14,914 bases of DNA from an uncultured Clostridia bacterium (lineage in GTDB: Bacteria; Bacillota; Clostridia; UBA1381). Of the stretch, positions 14,197 through 14,914 are shown piece by piece (position 1 is the first letter of the stretch; each line of letters begins with the position of its first letter). The position numbers and the translations under genes are program-made. The notes under the pieces were generated by a model. The model made no database searches. It worked only from the letters and a program-made list of their open reading frames with translations, and was not told the DNA's origin. The stretch is taken from the NCBI GenBank assembly GCA_910579415.1, contig CAJTUY010000043.1:1542-16455 (forward strand), read 5' to 3'.

Positions 14197-14914
14197 ATGA
14201 AAAAAATAATCATGTGCTTAATTGCAGTTAGTTTGATAAGTACAAATGTAACTGTTATTCAAGCGAAAGATACTAAGGAAAATTTAGAACAGAAGACAAT
14301 TAGTGAGATGGTATCAGAAACCAAAGGTTTGGATATTTCAAGCAAAATTGCGGATTTTGTAGAACCAATGGCAGATGAAAAAATGATGTTGGAAAATTCT
14401 ATGACGAGAAATGCATATAATGAATTTTCAAACACAAGTAATGTACAAATAGAAGCAGGAGAAAATTTTACGCTTCTGTTAAAAGATAATGGAACGGTCT
14501 GGGCATGGGGAAATAATAAATACGGGCAATTAGGTAATGGAACGACAGAACAAAATGGGATTCCGCAAAAAATTGAAGGGCTTGCCAATATTATATATAT
14601 TAACGCAGGAGCAACATTCGCATTTGCTATAAATAGTAGAGGAGAAGTATTTGCGTGGGGAGATAACAGATATGCACAATTGGGGGATGGAACGGTTACA
14701 GGAAGAACAAAACCGATACGTATTACAGCATTAAAGGATATAAAAAAAATAAGTGCAGGATATTATCATACTTTAGCATTAAAAGGTGACGGGACAGTAT
14801 ACTTTTGGGGAAATCCTAAAATGAATCCTAATGTCTATGGCTATGAATTTGAAAGAAATCCCATAGAAGTTGACATAGAAAATGTGAATGATATATCATC
14901 GGGAAAAAGTCATG
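14197..14914 (+). CDS. Secreted RCC1-repeat (beta-propeller) protein, 3' end beyond window
   Basis: The frame is open from ATG 14197 to the window edge (239 codons seen). GAGGAG (14185-14190) lies 6 bases before the ATG. Residues 1-23 form a signal peptide with a KK start, hydrophobic core and likely cleavage after VIQA. A charged low-complexity stretch (about 24-82) follows. RCC1-type repeats of about 50 residues begin near residue 84, with the repeating signature AG-x-x-[FY]-[TA]-x-x-[LI]-x-x-x-G-x-[VL]-[WYF]-x-WG-x-N-x-x-x-QLG-[ND]-GT. Two are complete, a third is divergent (WGNPKMNPN) and a fourth is starting (ISSGKSH). Such repeats usually fold as a seven-bladed propeller for binding other molecules; secreted bacterial forms are common in Clostridia but mostly uncharacterised. 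No ligand can be named. Base use is visibly richer in A/T, with many AAT, AAA, GGA and ATA codons, than upstream genes. Confidence 0.88.
   Translation, partial: MKKIIMCLIAVSLISTNVTVIQAKDTKENLEQKTISEMVSETKGLDISSKIADFVEPMADEKMMLENSMTRNAYNEFSNTSNVQIEAGENFTLLLKDNGTVWAWGNNKYGQLGNGTTEQNGIPQKIEGLANIIYINAGATFAFAINSRGEVFAWGDNRYAQLGDGTVTGRTKPIRITALKDIKKISAGYYHTLALKGDGTVYFWGNPKMNPNVYGYEFERNPIEVDIENVNDISSGKSH
14446..14892 (+). repeat. RCC1 repeats at protein level
   Basis: Three blades are seen, at about residues 84-133, 134-184 and 185-232. Repeats 1 and 2 share WAWGNNKYGQLGNGT and FAWGDNRYAQLGDGT. Repeat 3 keeps the opening SAGYYHTLAL and the WG but loses the QLG turn. A fourth repeat begins at the window edge. 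Confidence 0.85.

Overview
The window looks like chromosomal DNA of a Gram-positive anaerobe of the class Clostridia (Firmicutes/Bacillota). Four things point there: a Mini-III RNase, a transketolase split into two genes, a tig-clpP-clpX cluster, and strong AGGAGG ribosome sites, several serving TTG or GTG starts. S-layer homology (SLH) domains on one secreted protein fit the same group. All genes lie on the + strand and no gap between genes exceeds about 215 bases. I saw no rRNA, tRNA, CRISPR array, transposase or phage gene.

Region 1 (1-2729) is housekeeping: the 3' end of mrnC (rRNA maturation), then a predicted promoter and a three-gene operon. The operon holds the N- and C-terminal halves of a two-subunit transketolase, overlapping by one base, and a small lipoprotein of unknown function.

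Region 2 (2787-7449) is a protein quality-control operon: an extended -10 promoter, tig (trigger factor), clpP, clpX, then lysA (diaminopimelate decarboxylase), closed by a clear terminator after lysA. lysA appears to be read together with the chaperone and protease genes.

Region 3 (7450-8940) is an ECF sigma factor gene closely followed by a single-pass membrane protein that is a candidate anti-sigma factor. A 15-bp palindrome lies just before the sigma gene and a terminator follows the pair.

Region 4 (8941-11594) is copper export. A fully consensus promoter drives a Cu(I) P-type ATPase. Its reading frame runs without a stop into a CopZ-like metallochaperone domain that keeps its own strong ribosome site and ATG, so a CopA-CopZ fusion and free CopZ could both be made from one frame.

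Region 5 (11595-14914) is cell-surface genes: a secreted phosphodiester-glycosidase (NAGPA-type) protein with Ig-like linkers and three SLH domains, a bidirectional terminator, and the start of a secreted RCC1-repeat (beta-propeller) protein cut by the window edge.

Several of the longest possible reading frames begin too early, running back through promoters, ribosome sites or terminators (tig, sigma, copA, NAGPA protein). The starts given here are corrected from the ribosome sites. Most of the window is well-known biology. The copA-copZ arrangement is the most unusual item; I do not see convincing evidence of a wholly new system.
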